DNA of 64,000 nucleotides from Corticibacter populi (GCF_004217315.1 NZ_SGWR01000001.1:1116001-1180000), one strand, 5' to 3'; counted from the first letter of the stretch, positions 1 to 9,528 are shown. The notes: a model not told the origin generated them from the sequence alone. Numbers and translations are program-made.

Positions 1-2
1 GC

Positions 3-956
3 GCCCAACGCAAGACCCCTTTCAAGTTCAACCTCGGCTGGAAGTTCGAGGCCTCCGGTGCCGGCTTCTTCCTGGCCAAGCAACGCGGCTATTACGACGA
101 GGCCGGCCTGGATGTGACCATCGACTCGGGCAATGGCTCCACGGCCGCCATCAGCTTGGTCGCCAGCGGCGCCTATGACGCCGCCTCGGCCGACCTGGCC
201 TCGATGATCGAATTCAACGTCAAGCACCCGGAAGCCGGCCTCAAGGCCGTGGCCATGCAGTACGACCTCAACCCCAACGCGCTGATCGTGCGCAAGGGCG
301 GGCCGATTGCCAAGCCTGGCGATTTCGCCGGCAAACGCATCCTGGGGCAGCCCTTCAATGCCTCGCGCAAGCTGTTTCCGGTGTTCGCCAAGGCCCAGGG
401 CTTCGATCCGAGCGGCGTGGTCTGGGAGAACATGGATCCGGGCGTGGGCGATACGCGCTTCGCGCAGGGCGACTTTGACGCCGCCGCCTATTTCTATTTC
501 ACCGGCCTGCTCAATCTCAAGGGCCGGGGCGTCGATCTCGATACGCTGCAGGTCTATCGCTACTGCGATTACGGCATGAAGTCCTATGGCAATGGCCTTG
601 TTGCCAACCCCAAGTCCATGGCCAACGCCGAGGCCATGAAAGCCTTCGTGGCGGCATCGACGCGTGGCTGGCTCGACGCCATCGCCGACCCTGCAGCAGG
701 CGGCGCCGCTGTCAAGCAGCAGGAACCGCTGGCCAACCAGGCGCTGGAGACCGAGCGCCTGCAGCTCATCACCACCGGCACCATGCAGACGCCGGATACC
801 ACCGCCAACGGCTGGGGTGCGGCCACGCCGGAACGCGTGCAGGCCACCATCGATGAGACGCTCGACGCCTTCGGCCTGCAGGCCATGCTGCGCCCTGCCG
901 ACATCTGGGATGATGCCTTCCTGCCGCCGCTGGAGGTGCGCAAGCTGCGCGTCTGA
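3..956 (+). CDS. ABC transporter substrate-binding protein, NMT1/SsuA-like (5' end missing)
   Basis: Partial gene: the reading frame is already open at the first bases, so the signal peptide lies outside the window. The visible start (AQRKTPFKFNLGWKFEASGAGFF) followed by LAKQRGYYDEAGLDVTIDSG is the typical first lobe of the NMT1/SsuA/ThiY family, periplasmic proteins that bind nitrate, taurine, sulfonates or thiamine precursors for ABC importers. The helix after GNGSTAAISLVASGAYDAASADLA is the usual ligand-proximal segment. It is followed 33 bp later by a 2OG-Fe(II)-type oxygenase, so the pair may import and oxidise one substrate (inference). The ligand cannot be deduced. Confidence 0.85.
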   Translation, partial: AQRKTPFKFNLGWKFEASGAGFFLAKQRGYYDEAGLDVTIDSGNGSTAAISLVASGAYDAASADLASMIEFNVKHPEAGLKAVAMQYDLNPNALIVRKGGPIAKPGDFAGKRILGQPFNASRKLFPVFAKAQGFDPSGVVWENMDPGVGDTRFAQGDFDAAAYFYFTGLLNLKGRGVDLDTLQVYRYCDYGMKSYGNGLVANPKSMANAEAMKAFVAASTRGWLDAIADPAAGGAAVKQQEPLANQALETERLQLITTGTMQTPDTTANGWGAATPERVQATIDETLDAFGLQAMLRPADIWDDAFLPPLEVRKLRV

Positions 957-989
957 ACCCGCAGACCCGTTCCACACCGGAGTGCCTGG

Positions 990-1958
990 ATGTCCATCCC
1001 CGTCATCGATCTCGCCGGGGCGCTGCGGCCTGGCGATGCCCACCATGCACGCAGCGCCGAAGTGGCGGAACAGATCCGCTCTGCCGGCGAGGCGGCCGGG
1101 TTCTTCTACATCGTCAACCATGGCCTTGATGCCGCACTGATCGCCCGGCAGTTCGATGCCGCCAAGGCCTTGTTCGACCTGCCCGAGACAGACAAGGAGG
1201 CGATCTCGCTCGCGCATTCGCGCGCCGCGCGTGGTCACGAGCGCATTGGCGCGCAGACGCTCGATGCCAATGCCCGGCCGGACGTCAAGGAGAGCTTCTA
1301 TTGCGGCATCGAGTATCCCCCTGACCATCCCTATGTCCAGCGGGGCTACTACTCGTACGGTGCCAACCAGTGGCCCGCGCAACGGCCCTGGATCGCCGCG
1401 CAAAGCCTGGCCTATACCGGCGCCATGTGCGCGCTGGCGCAGCGGCTGATGCAATTGCTTGCGCTCTCGCTGGGCCTGCCTGAAAGCCATTTCGACCACA
1501 TCCACGCCAGCCCGATGGTGACGCTGCGCATGATCCGCTATCCGGCCCACCCCGCCGATGCCGACGAGCGCACCTTCGGTGCCGGCGCGCACACCGACTG
1601 GGGCGCCATCACCCTGCTGGCGCAGGACGCCTGGGGCGGACTGGAAGTGCAAATGCCCGACGGCACCTGGACCGCGGCCACGCCACTCGAGGGTTCGCTG
1701 GTCATCAACCTGGGCGACATGATTCCGCGCTGGACCAACGGCCGCTACCACTCCAACCCGCACCGGGTGCGCAACACCCGTTCGGGCGGCGCGCCCCGCT
1801 ACGCCATCCCGTTCTTCTACACCCCTGATTACATGGCGCGCATCGAAGCCGTGCCCGGCAGCGTGCCGGACGGCGCGGCACCGCTCCATCCGCCCTGCAC
1901 GGTGGGCGAGCATCTGCAGGAGATGTACCGCAAGACCTACGGCGTTCAAGCCGCCTGA
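990..1958 (+). CDS. Isopenicillin N synthase-like 2-oxoglutarate/Fe(II) dioxygenase
   Basis: 322-aa cytosolic oxygenase of the isopenicillin N synthase family. The DIOX_N domain fills the first 120 residues (SIPVIDLAGAL, GFFYIVNHGLD). The C-terminal jelly roll carries the Fe(II) ligands in HTDWGAITLL (His and Asp) and the distal His in SNPHRVRN, then the RYAIPFFY segment whose Arg normally salt-bridges 2-oxoglutarate. All expected catalytic residues are present. It lies just downstream of an ABC binding protein in the same orientation and is probably co-transcribed. The substrate is unknown; family members include purine/pyrimidine oxidases, ethylene-forming enzymes and antibiotic synthases. 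Confidence 0.88.
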   Translation: MSIPVIDLAGALRPGDAHHARSAEVAEQIRSAGEAAGFFYIVNHGLDAALIARQFDAAKALFDLPETDKEAISLAHSRAARGHERIGAQTLDANARPDVKESFYCGIEYPPDHPYVQRGYYSYGANQWPAQRPWIAAQSLAYTGAMCALAQRLMQLLALSLGLPESHFDHIHASPMVTLRMIRYPAHPADADERTFGAGAHTDWGAITLLAQDAWGGLEVQMPDGTWTAATPLEGSLVINLGDMIPRWTNGRYHSNPHRVRNTRSGGAPRYAIPFFYTPDYMARIEAVPGSVPDGAAPLHPPCTVGEHLQEMYRKTYGVQAA

Positions 1959-1960
1959 GC

Positions 1961-2182
1961 ATGGACACGGCCATGCCCTCCACCATGCGGGTCTTCTTCA
2001 ACCTGTTCTGCCGCGACATCAAGGCCCCGTTGGCCTTCTGCCAGGGCCTGCCGGGGCAGCATGGCCCCACGCAAAGATCGTGAACAGGTTCTTACGCCAC
2101 CTCTTCACGCGAATGGCAGGCCGTGCCGGAATATCCCGAAGGCCAGGTTTTCCGCGTCAGCAGTGCGCTGGAGCTGGCCTAG
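1961..2182 (+). pseudogene. Remnant of a VOC (glyoxalase/bleomycin-resistance) family gene
   Basis: The 5' part begins at ATG 1961 and reads STMRVFFNLFCRDIKAPLAF, which resembles the first strand and helix of VOC proteins, then stops at TGA 2081-2083. In the same frame, 2111-2182 encodes EWQAVPEYPEGQVFRVSS, the usual C-terminal VOC strand (WQAV..DPEGxVFR), ending at TAG 2180-2182. The roughly 70-90 middle residues are missing and their place is taken by the dispersed repeat at 2053-2092, which supplies the stop. A decayed gene is the simplest reading; the family assignment rests on two short conserved segments. Confidence 0.6.
2053..2092 (+). repeat. Dispersed small repeat, copy A
   Basis: The segment contains GGCCCCACGCAAAGATCGTG followed by AACAGGTTC. 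Near-identical blocks occur at 18214-18257 and, inverted, at 32775-32812, with a diverged copy at 51027-51081. The shared core is GGCCC(C)AYGNAAAGATCRTGAACAGG. This copy sits inside the VOC remnant. Confidence 0.65.
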
Positions 2183-2348
2183 CCAGACCAGGGCCTAGTG
2201 CGCCCCGGTCGCTGTCCCATCCGCTTTTCCTGGATAATCGCCATCCATCTCCCGGGCCTGTTGCCACCCTGCGCCAGGCCCAGCGCCGCCGCCCCACCCG
2301 GATCAAGCCCCGTACACCTGCCAGCCTCCACATGGCCACCTCACCGCC

Positions 2349-4925
2349 ATGAATGACTTCACTGCCCACAGGGGGCTTTCCAAGCCACCGGAGGCCATCG
2401 ATCCATCGACCTGCGAGGCACACCGCCAGCGCATGGGCATCGATGCCGAGACGGCCGCGCTGCTGCATCGGCTGCAGCCCTTTTTCCAGCGCTACGGGCG
2501 TGATCTCGTCGATGGCTTCTACCGGCACTTCGCCAGTGCTCCGGAACTGCAGCCGCTGATCGGCGACGAGGCCACGCTCGAGCGCCTCAAGCAAGCCCAG
2601 TTCGACTACTTCCAGGAGCTGTGCTGCGGCCACTACGGGTCGGCGTATTTCGAAAAACGTGCCCGCATGGGCCGCGTGCATGCCGACATCGGCCTCTCGC
2701 CCAGCTGGCACCTGAGTGCCTATGCACATTACTTAGAGCAGATGCTGCCGATGCTGGCCCGCCAACTGGGTGAGGCCTCACAGCCGCTGATCCCCGCGCT
2801 GCAAGCCCTGCTCAAGATCATGCTGCTCGACATCGAGCTGGCCATCAGCGCCTACATCAAGCAACGCGATGCCATCATCGGCGAGCTGCACGACTACCGC
2901 ACGGTGTTTGCGCAACTGCCGTTCGCCACCATGGTGATCGACCAGGATCTGGTGGTGCATTTCGCCAACCAGGCCTTCGAGAAGCTGTTCGACATCGCGG
3001 TGCTGGACATCGAGGGCCAGGCGCTGGGACGCTTCATGGACTGTCCCGACCTGGCCCGCCTGACGCAGCAGGTCCGGCCCAAGCAGCAGTTCGAGGCCTT
3101 CACCTGGCTGTCGTGCCTGAATCGGCCGACGCCCGCGCGCTACCCCGTCAACCTCTGCATCAGCCTGTTGCCGGGCGTGCCGGCCGACCAGCGCCGCCTG
3201 CTGCTGGTGATCGAGGACCAGCGCCACCGCATCCAGCTCGAATCGGAACTGCAAAAGGCGCAGGCGGCCGCCGGCGTCGGCAGCTGGCGCATCAACATGC
3301 TCGACGACAGCCTGCTGCTGAGCCACGAGGCGGCCGACATCTACGGCCTGGGCCCGGCCACGCCGATGACGCTCAAGGCCTTTCTCGGTCTGGTGCACCG
3401 CGCCGACCGGCGCGCGCTGCGGCAGGCCTGGCGCAAGGCCCTCAGGGGCGAGCCGCTGCTCTTCGAGCACCGCTTCCGGCGCAATGGCCAGGAGCACTGG
3501 ATGGAGGTGCGCGGCCAGGTGGCGTTCGAGAAGATCTTCCAGGTGCCCATCAGCCTCTCGGGCATGGTCCATGACATCACCGAGCGCAAGCAGTCGGAGG
3601 CACAGATTCACCAGCTGGCTTTCTACGATCCGCTGACGGGCCTGCCCAACCGGGCCATGGCGCTGCAGCAGTTGCACAGCTGGCTGGCCCACCATGGCAG
3701 CGACCGCCTGGCCGGGCTGCTGTTCATCGATCTGGACCACTTCAAGAACATCAACGACTCCAAGGGCCATTCAGTTGGCGACCAGGTGCTGGTCGACGTG
3801 GTGCGGCGCCTCGCCCAGGTGCTGCGCCCGAACGAGATGCTCACGCGCATCGGCGGGGACGAATTCGTGGTGCTGCTGCACAACACCGAGCGCAGCGCCG
3901 CCAGCGCCACCGCCCGGCGTCTGCTCGGCATTCTGGAGCAGCCGGTGATCCACCAGCAGCAGCGCCTCTCGCTGGGCATGAGCATCGGCATCGCGCTGTT
4001 TCCCAGCGATGGCCGCAGCGCCGAGGACCTGCTCAAGCACGCCGACATCGCCATGTACAGTGCCAAGCGCGCCGGTGGCAACAACTTCGCCTTCTACCAC
4101 CCGGACATGAGCCGGGACATCGAGCGCGCCACCTTCCTGCAGGGCAAGCTCGAGCACGCGCTGCAGCATGGCCTGCTGCGCGTGCATTACCAGCCCATCA
4201 TCGCACTGCGCCACAGCCAGGCCAGGCGCATGCAGGGCGCCGAGGCGCTGCTGCGCTGGGATGACAGCGAGTGGGGCTGGATCAGCCCGTCCGAATTCAT
4301 CCCGCTGGCCGAGGCGCGCGGGATGATCCACCGCGTCGGCGACTGGACACTCTCGGAAGTCTGCCGGCAGATCCGCCGCTGGAAGGACGCCGCCCTCAGC
4401 CCCAACGGGCGCATCTCGGTCAACATCTCGGCCCAGCAGATCGAGCGCGTGGACTTCGTCGACCACATCTCGCGGCTGGTGCGCAATGCCGGCATCGCGC
4501 CGGCCGATCTCGAACTGGAGCTGACCGAGCGCGTGCTCATCAAGAATCCGCAGGCCGCCTGGCAGGTGGGCCAGGAGCTGAGCGCGCGCGGCTTCCTGCT
4601 CTCGATCGACGACTTCGGCACCCACTATTCGTCGCTGGAGCAGCTGCAGCGCATACCGGCGCAAAAGCTCAAGCTGGACATGGTCTTCATCCGCGACATG
4701 CTCAAGAGCCCCAAGCACTTCAAACTGGTGCAGTCCATCATCCGCATGGCCCACAGCATGCAGATGCGCACCGTCGCCGAAGGGGTCGAGAACGTCCAGC
4801 AGGCGCTGGCGCTGGCGGAGATGGGCTGCAACCAGGCCCAGGGTTTCCTGTTCAGCCGCGCACTGGCGGCCGACGAGCTCGCAGATCACTGGCTGATGCC
4901 GGCGTTCAGCCGCACCCAGCATTGA
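2349..4925 (+). CDS. Globin-coupled GGDEF-EAL cyclic-di-GMP enzyme
   Basis: 858-aa cytosolic signalling protein. Residues about 25-180 form a protoglobin-type heme sensor; His111 in GRVHADIGLSPSW matches the proximal heme ligand of globin-coupled sensors such as DosC. Two PAS-like domains follow (about 185-295 and 300-420, the second ending in a PAC-like LSGMVHDITERKQ). The diguanylate cyclase domain (about 425-590) keeps GGDEF at 502-506. The phosphodiesterase domain (about 600-850) keeps EAL at 632-634, DDFGT and AEGVEN. The inhibitory I-site position reads RPNE, not RxxD. Oxygen or another gas ligand probably sets c-di-GMP level, which may feed the pga biofilm operon at 25.5 kb (inference). 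No clear ribosome site precedes ATG 2349. Confidence 0.92.
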   Translation: MNDFTAHRGLSKPPEAIDPSTCEAHRQRMGIDAETAALLHRLQPFFQRYGRDLVDGFYRHFASAPELQPLIGDEATLERLKQAQFDYFQELCCGHYGSAYFEKRARMGRVHADIGLSPSWHLSAYAHYLEQMLPMLARQLGEASQPLIPALQALLKIMLLDIELAISAYIKQRDAIIGELHDYRTVFAQLPFATMVIDQDLVVHFANQAFEKLFDIAVLDIEGQALGRFMDCPDLARLTQQVRPKQQFEAFTWLSCLNRPTPARYPVNLCISLLPGVPADQRRLLLVIEDQRHRIQLESELQKAQAAAGVGSWRINMLDDSLLLSHEAADIYGLGPATPMTLKAFLGLVHRADRRALRQAWRKALRGEPLLFEHRFRRNGQEHWMEVRGQVAFEKIFQVPISLSGMVHDITERKQSEAQIHQLAFYDPLTGLPNRAMALQQLHSWLAHHGSDRLAGLLFIDLDHFKNINDSKGHSVGDQVLVDVVRRLAQVLRPNEMLTRIGGDEFVVLLHNTERSAASATARRLLGILEQPVIHQQQRLSLGMSIGIALFPSDGRSAEDLLKHADIAMYSAKRAGGNNFAFYHPDMSRDIERATFLQGKLEHALQHGLLRVHYQPIIALRHSQARRMQGAEALLRWDDSEWGWISPSEFIPLAEARGMIHRVGDWTLSEVCRQIRRWKDAALSPNGRISVNISAQQIERVDFVDHISRLVRNAGIAPADLELELTERVLIKNPQAAWQVGQELSARGFLLSIDDFGTHYSSLEQLQRIPAQKLKLDMVFIRDMLKSPKHFKLVQSIIRMAHSMQMRTVAEGVENVQQALALAEMGCNQAQGFLFSRALAADELADHWLMPAFSRTQH

Positions 4926-4948
4926 GCGCCTGTGAATGCGGGTAGAAT
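4922..4948 (+). promoter_or_regulatory. Candidate sigma-70 promoter for ileS
   Basis: TTGAGC at 4922-4927 and TAGAAT at 4943-4948 are separated by 15 bp, just at the end of the upstream gene. The spacing is short, so this is tentative. Transcription from here would give ileS a leader of about 300 nt. Confidence 0.4.
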
Positions 4949-4993
4949 GCCCCGCAATGTGCACCGCCTCCGCTCCCCACTGCTCAGAAGCTG

Positions 4994-5044
4994 CCCGCCT
5001 GCCGGCGGGATCGCTGGTGGCATCGGCGCTGGCATGCGCCGATG
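4994..5044 (+). other. Two hairpins in the ileS leader
   Basis: In the 335-bp gap before ileS, CCCGCC (4994-4999) pairs with GGCGGG (5004-5009), and CATCGGCGC (5021-5029) pairs perfectly with GCGCCGATG (5036-5044) across a 6-nt loop. No U-tract follows, so they are not intrinsic terminators. Nothing else recognisable is seen in 4949-5260; ribF, the usual upstream neighbour of ileS, is absent. Confidence 0.5.
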
Positions 5045-5260
5045 GCCAGACCTGCTTCACGCAGACCCGCCGCCAGACCACGCGCGATCGAATTTGACGC
5101 CCTCTGCGGCCTGCGGCCATCGCTTGGCACCGGCTGCCGCACAACCAGCGACCGGCGCATGGCCCCACCCATCACGCGGTGGCCGCCACCCCATGGAACA
5201 CCCCTGAATCACCTCGCCAGACGGACACCGCCTGCCCGGCTGGCCCAGCAAGGATCGAGC

Positions 5261-8146
5261 ATGTCCGAGACCCCGAAGCCCACGACCGGCGACAAGACCG
5301 AAGCGTCCACCGACTACCGCAGCCGGCTGAACCTGCCCGACACGCCGTTCCCGATGCGCGGCGACCTGCCCAAGCGCGAACCCCGGTGGGTGCAGCAATG
5401 GGAGGAATCCGGCCTCTACCAGAAGCTGCGCGCCGCCCGCAAGGGCCAGCCCCTGTTCGTGCTGCATGACGGCCCGCCGTATGCCAATGGTCAGATCCAC
5501 ATCGGCCACGCGGTCAACAAGATCCTCAAGGACATGATCGTCAAGTCTCGCCAGCTCGAAGGCTTCGATGCCGCCTACGTGCCCGGCTGGGACTGCCACG
5601 GCCTGCCGATCGAGAACGCCATCGAGAAGAAGTACGGCCGCAATCTCGGCCGTGACGACATGCAGGCCAAGGCACGCGCCTTCGCGCAGGAGCAGATCGA
5701 CCAGCAGATGGCCGACTTCAAGCGCCTGGGCGTGCTGGGCGACTGGGACCACCCCTACAAGACCATGAACCACGCCAACGAGGCTGGCGAGTTGCGGGTG
5801 CTCAAGAAAGTCATGGAACGCGGCTTTCTCTACCGCGGCCTCAAGCCCGTGTACTGGTGCTTCGACTGCCAGTCGTCGCTGGCCGAGTTCGAGATCGAGT
5901 ACGCCGACAAGAAGTCCGACACGCTGGACGTGGCCTTCAAGGCCGATGACGCGCAGGCGCTCGCGGCGGCCTTCGGCCTGTCGGGCCTGCCCGATGCCGG
6001 CAAGAATGCCTTTGCGGTGATCTGGACCACCACCGCCTGGACCATTCCCGCCAACCAGGCGCTCAACCTCAACCCCGAGATCGACTATGCGCTGGTCGAC
6101 ACTCCCAAGGGCTACCTGGTGCTCGCCGAGGTGCTGGTCGAGCCATGCCTGGAGCGCTTTGGCCTGCCCGGTCAGGTCGTGGCCACCGCCAAGGGCCTGG
6201 CCCTGGCCGGCCTGCAGTTCCAGCACCCGCTCTTCGATGCCGACGCCGGCTACCGCCGCACCGCCCCCGTCATCCTGGCCGACTACGCCACCGCCGAGGA
6301 CGGCACCGGCATCGTGCACTCGGCCCCTGCCTACGGCGTGGACGACTTCAACTCCTGCACCTCGCACGGCTTCAAGCACGGCGACATCCTCACGCCGGTG
6401 CAAAGCAATGGCGTGTATGCCCAGGAGCTGCCGCTGTTCGGCGGCCTGCATATCTGGAAGGCCGTGCCGGTCATCCTCGACGCGCTCCGGCTCGCCGGGC
6501 GCCTGCTGGCCACGCAGCCCATCACGCACAGCTACCCGCACTGCTGGCGCCACAAGACCCCGGTGATCTACCGTGCCACCGCGCAATGGTTCATCCGCAT
6601 GGACGAGGGCGAAGGCCTGTTCGCCCAGGAGAAGCCGGCAATGACGCTGCGCCAGACCGCGCTGGCGGCCATCGAGGAGACCAGCTTCTACCCGGCCAAC
6701 GGCAAGGCGCGCCTCTACGACATGATTGCCAATCGGCCGGACTGGGGCATCTCGCGCCAGCGCAACTGGGGCGTGCCACTGCCCTTCTTCCTGCACAAGG
6801 ACACCGAGGAACTGCACCCGCGCACGCTCGAACTGCTGGACCAGGCCATCGCCATCGTCGAGGCCGGCGGCATCGAGGCCTGGAGCCGCGCCAGCACCGA
6901 GGACATCCTCGGCACCGGGGAAGCGGCGCAATACAACAAGGTGAATGACATCCTGGACGTGTGGTTCGACTCGGGCTCGACCTTCTCGCACGTGCTGCAC
7001 GGCACGCACCAGGAGGCCGGCCACCAGCGCGGCCAGGAGGCCGACCTGTACCTCGAAGGCCACGACCAGCACCGCGGCTGGTTCCACAGCTCGCTGCTGC
7101 TGTCCTCGGCCCTCAACGGCCGCGCGCCATACAAGGGCCTGCTCACGCACGGCTTCACGGTGGACGGTCAGGGCAAGAAGATGAGCAAATCGCTGGGCAA
7201 CACCGTCGCGCCCCAGCAGGTCAGCAGCAAGCTCGGCGCCGAGATCATCCGCCTGTGGGTGGCCTCGACCGACTATTCGGGCGATCTGGCCATCGACGAC
7301 AAGATCCTCGCGCGCGTCGTCGATGCCTATCGCCGCATCCGCAACACGCTGCGCTTCCTGCTGGCCAACACCAGCGATTTCGACCCCGCCACCGATGCCG
7401 TGCCGCTCGAGCAGATGCTGGAGATCGACCAGTACGCGCTGGCGCGCGCCGCCGCCTTCCAGCAGGAGATCCTGGCCCACTACCACGTCTACGAATTCCA
7501 CCCGGTGGTCGCCAAGCTGCAGGTCTACTGCTCGGAGGATCTGGGCGCCTTCTACCTGGACGTGCTCAAGGACCGGCTCTACGTCACCCAGGCTGGCAGC
7601 CTGGCGCGCCGCAGCGCGCAAACGGCACTGTGGCACATCACCAACGCCATGCTGCGCTGGATGGCGCCATTCCTCTCGTTCACCGCCGAGGAGGCCTGGC
7701 CAATCTTCGCGCCCGGCCAGTCCGAAAGCATCTTCTTCGAGACCTTCCACACCGTGCCGGTAACGGCCGACGCCGCGCAACTGGGCGCCAAGTGGGAGCG
7801 CATCCGCGCCATCCGCGAGGTCGCCAACAAGGAAATCGAGAAAGTGCGCGAGGCCGGCCAGCTCGGCGCCTCGCTGCAGGCGGCCATCACCATCACCGCT
7901 GCCCCCGAGGACTATGAACTGCTCGCCAGCCTGGGCGCCGATCTGAAGTACGTGTTCATCACCTCGGTGGCCACGCTGCGCGCCGGCGACGCACTGGCCG
8001 TGCAGGTCGAGCTGGCCCCGGGCAAGAAGTGCGCCATGACCTGGCACTACAGCGAGGACGTCGGCCAGGACCCGGCCCACCCGGAACTCTCGGCCCGCGC
8101 CATCAGCAACCTCTACGGCAGCGGCGAAGTGCGCAGCGTGGCCTGA
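5261..8146 (+). CDS. ileS: Isoleucyl-tRNA synthetase
   Basis: 961-aa class I aminoacyl-tRNA synthetase that charges tRNA-Ile. The start at ATG 5261 gives the usual betaproteobacterial N-terminus ([16 protein letters not shown]); the frame stays open upstream but that part is not protein-like. The HIGH motif lies in [11 protein letters not shown] and the KMSKS loop in KKMSKSLGN, with the editing (CP1) domain between, including [13 protein letters not shown]. The C-terminal zinc-knuckle region reads KKCAMTW...LSARAISN, so only one of the four Cys found in E. coli IleS remains. It is not followed by lspA, its common neighbour, and meets a convergent HAD gene. Confidence 0.97.
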   Translation: MSETPKPTTGDKTEASTDYRSRLNLPDTPFPMRGDLPKREPRWVQQWEESGLYQKLRAARKGQPLFVLHDGPPYANGQIHIGHAVNKILKDMIVKSRQLEGFDAAYVPGWDCHGLPIENAIEKKYGRNLGRDDMQAKARAFAQEQIDQQMADFKRLGVLGDWDHPYKTMNHANEAGELRVLKKVMERGFLYRGLKPVYWCFDCQSSLAEFEIEYADKKSDTLDVAFKADDAQALAAAFGLSGLPDAGKNAFAVIWTTTAWTIPANQALNLNPEIDYALVDTPKGYLVLAEVLVEPCLERFGLPGQVVATAKGLALAGLQFQHPLFDADAGYRRTAPVILADYATAEDGTGIVHSAPAYGVDDFNSCTSHGFKHGDILTPVQSNGVYAQELPLFGGLHIWKAVPVILDALRLAGRLLATQPITHSYPHCWRHKTPVIYRATAQWFIRMDEGEGLFAQEKPAMTLRQTALAAIEETSFYPANGKARLYDMIANRPDWGISRQRNWGVPLPFFLHKDTEELHPRTLELLDQAIAIVEAGGIEAWSRASTEDILGTGEAAQYNKVNDILDVWFDSGSTFSHVLHGTHQEAGHQRGQEADLYLEGHDQHRGWFHSSLLLSSALNGRAPYKGLLTHGFTVDGQGKKMSKSLGNTVAPQQVSSKLGAEIIRLWVASTDYSGDLAIDDKILARVVDAYRRIRNTLRFLLANTSDFDPATDAVPLEQMLEIDQYALARAAAFQQEILAHYHVYEFHPVVAKLQVYCSEDLGAFYLDVLKDRLYVTQAGSLARRSAQTALWHITNAMLRWMAPFLSFTAEEAWPIFAPGQSESIFFETFHTVPVTADAAQLGAKWERIRAIREVANKEIEKVREAGQLGASLQAAITITAAPEDYELLASLGADLKYVFITSVATLRAGDALAVQVELAPGKKCAMTWHYSEDVGQDPAHPELSARAISNLYGSGEVRSVA

Positions 8147-8200
8147 TCATCCTGACCACCCCAACTGCCCCAGCCGCGCAGGCCCGCGGAGCGCCGCAGT

Positions 8201-8917
8201 TCAGGCGCGCGCGCCCAACAGCTCCAGCATGCCATCGAGGCTGCGGACGCTCACCGGCCCCGACTGCTCTTGCGCACCGGCGGCGCCGGGCCAGTCCCGG
8301 CCCTCGCGGTTGACCCAGAGGGCCTGCATGCCGGCGGCACGCGCACCCTGCACGTCTGCGTCAGGGTCGTCGCCAACGTGCAACAGCGCCTGTGCAGGCA
8401 GGCCGGCACGCTCGGCCGCCAGCCGGAAAATCCGCGCATCGGGCTTGGCCACGCCCACGTCCCGCGCGGAGATGCTGGCCGTGAAGTAGCGCCCGATCGG
8501 CATCTGCAGCACCTGCGCATTGCCATTGCTCAGCGCCAGCAGCGGATAGCGCGCCGCCAGCGCCTGCAGCGCCGCCTCGACCTCCTCGAAAGGCTCGACC
8601 TGCTGGCGTACCGCGAAGAAAAGCTCGAAGCCGGGCTCGGCCAGCGCCGGATCATCGCCCGCCTGACGCAGCATCTCGCGAATCATCTCCAGACGCAGAA
8701 ACGACAGGTCGTAGGCACGCTGCGGATGGCGTTGCTCGACGCGCTGGCGCGCCGCCTGGGCCACGCCCTCGCCCTGCCAGAGGGTGGCGGTGGCCGGGGC
8801 CTCCTCGCGCAGCCAGGCCTGCAAGGTGGCCTCGGCCTTGCGGATGGTGGGCCAGACCGGCCAGAGCGTGTCGTCCAGGTCGAGGCTGATGGCTCGGATG
8901 CGGTGAATATCGATCAT
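8201..8917 (-). CDS. HAD-superfamily hydrolase (subfamily IA)
   Basis: 238-aa cytosolic phosphatase-like protein. The start chosen is ATG at 8917 (MIDIHRIRAISLDLDDTLWP); the open frame continues 17 codons upstream without family similarity. HAD motif I is DLDDTLWP (nucleophile and acid Asp), motif II Ser is in LALSNGN, the motif III Lys in VGVAKPDARIF, and motif IV in HVGDDPDADVQGARAAGM. An alpha-helical cap lies between motifs I and II, as in Gph, YjjG and other small-molecule phosphatases. The substrate is unknown. The gene is convergent with ileS, 54 bp apart. Confidence 0.88.
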   Translation of the reverse strand: MIDIHRIRAISLDLDDTLWPVWPTIRKAEATLQAWLREEAPATATLWQGEGVAQAARQRVEQRHPQRAYDLSFLRLEMIREMLRQAGDDPALAEPGFELFFAVRQQVEPFEEVEAALQALAARYPLLALSNGNAQVLQMPIGRYFTASISARDVGVAKPDARIFRLAAERAGLPAQALLHVGDDPDADVQGARAAGMQALWVNREGRDWPGAAGAQEQSGPVSVRSLDGMLELLGARA

Positions 8918-9053
8918 GCGGGCAAGCATAGCGACAATGGCCGCGGCGCGCCCCGCAACCGCCATCATGGCCCCGTCACGCGGGGGAATAAAAACCTGTG
9001 TTCACGGGAGGTGACGCGCGGTCAATACCAATACCGCGCCCAGCCATAGGCAC

Positions 9054-9524
9054 TCAGCGCACGGCATCCGCGCCCGCCTGCGCCACCTGCGAGTCATTGG
9101 GACCGTGGGCGCCACTGACACCAACCGCCCCCACGACCTGCCCATTGAGGGTGATGGGAACGCCGCCTTCCAGCGGCGTGATTCCCGGCGTGGACAGGAA
9201 GCTGGGACGTCCGCTGTTGATGTGGTCCTCGAAGTTCTTGGAGGGCTGGCGCAGCAGCGCGGCTGTGCGCGCCTTGCCGTTGGCGCGATCGGCCTTGTGG
9301 AAGGCCGCCAGTTTTCCGCCCGAATCCACCTCCGCCAATGGAACTGGTGATTCCCTGGCTTGGGCTGGTGGCGCTGATAGAGTTCCGACGCCCCCGAAAC
9401 CGGGCGACGGGAGCTAGCGGCCCTTTGCGAGGGCTGCTTCTTTCAGGGTGTCGCGCCCCATCTTGAGCTTGGCCACAAGGTGTCTTTGAAACCGGCAGCA
9501 GCCCAGACAGGCGGGCCCTGCCAT
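9054..9524 (-). pseudogene. GlcG/HbpS-like (DUF336) gene with in-frame stop
   Basis: The downstream part (9338 to 9054) encodes the conserved second half of the GlcG/HbpS heme-binding family: AEVDSGGKLAAFHKADR, KARTAALLRQPSKNFED, PGITPLEGGVPI and GQVVGAVGVSG. In the same frame an ATG at 9524 opens 36 codons (ending KEAALAKGR) that stop at TAG 9414-9416. The stretch between the stop and the conserved part is Pro/Gly-rich and unlike the family. The gene seems disrupted by a small insertion or mutation. It follows the DUF2892 gene by 4 bp and probably was the last gene of the BigR-like operon. A functional short protein from the TTG at 9338 is possible. Confidence 0.55.
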
Positions 9525-9528
9525 ACAC

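Noticed and set aside
5042-5260. N-terminal extension of IleS by 73 residues
   Set aside because: The extension is Arg/Pro-rich and lacks family similarity; the conserved N-terminus begins at ATG 5261 and the region holds hairpins.
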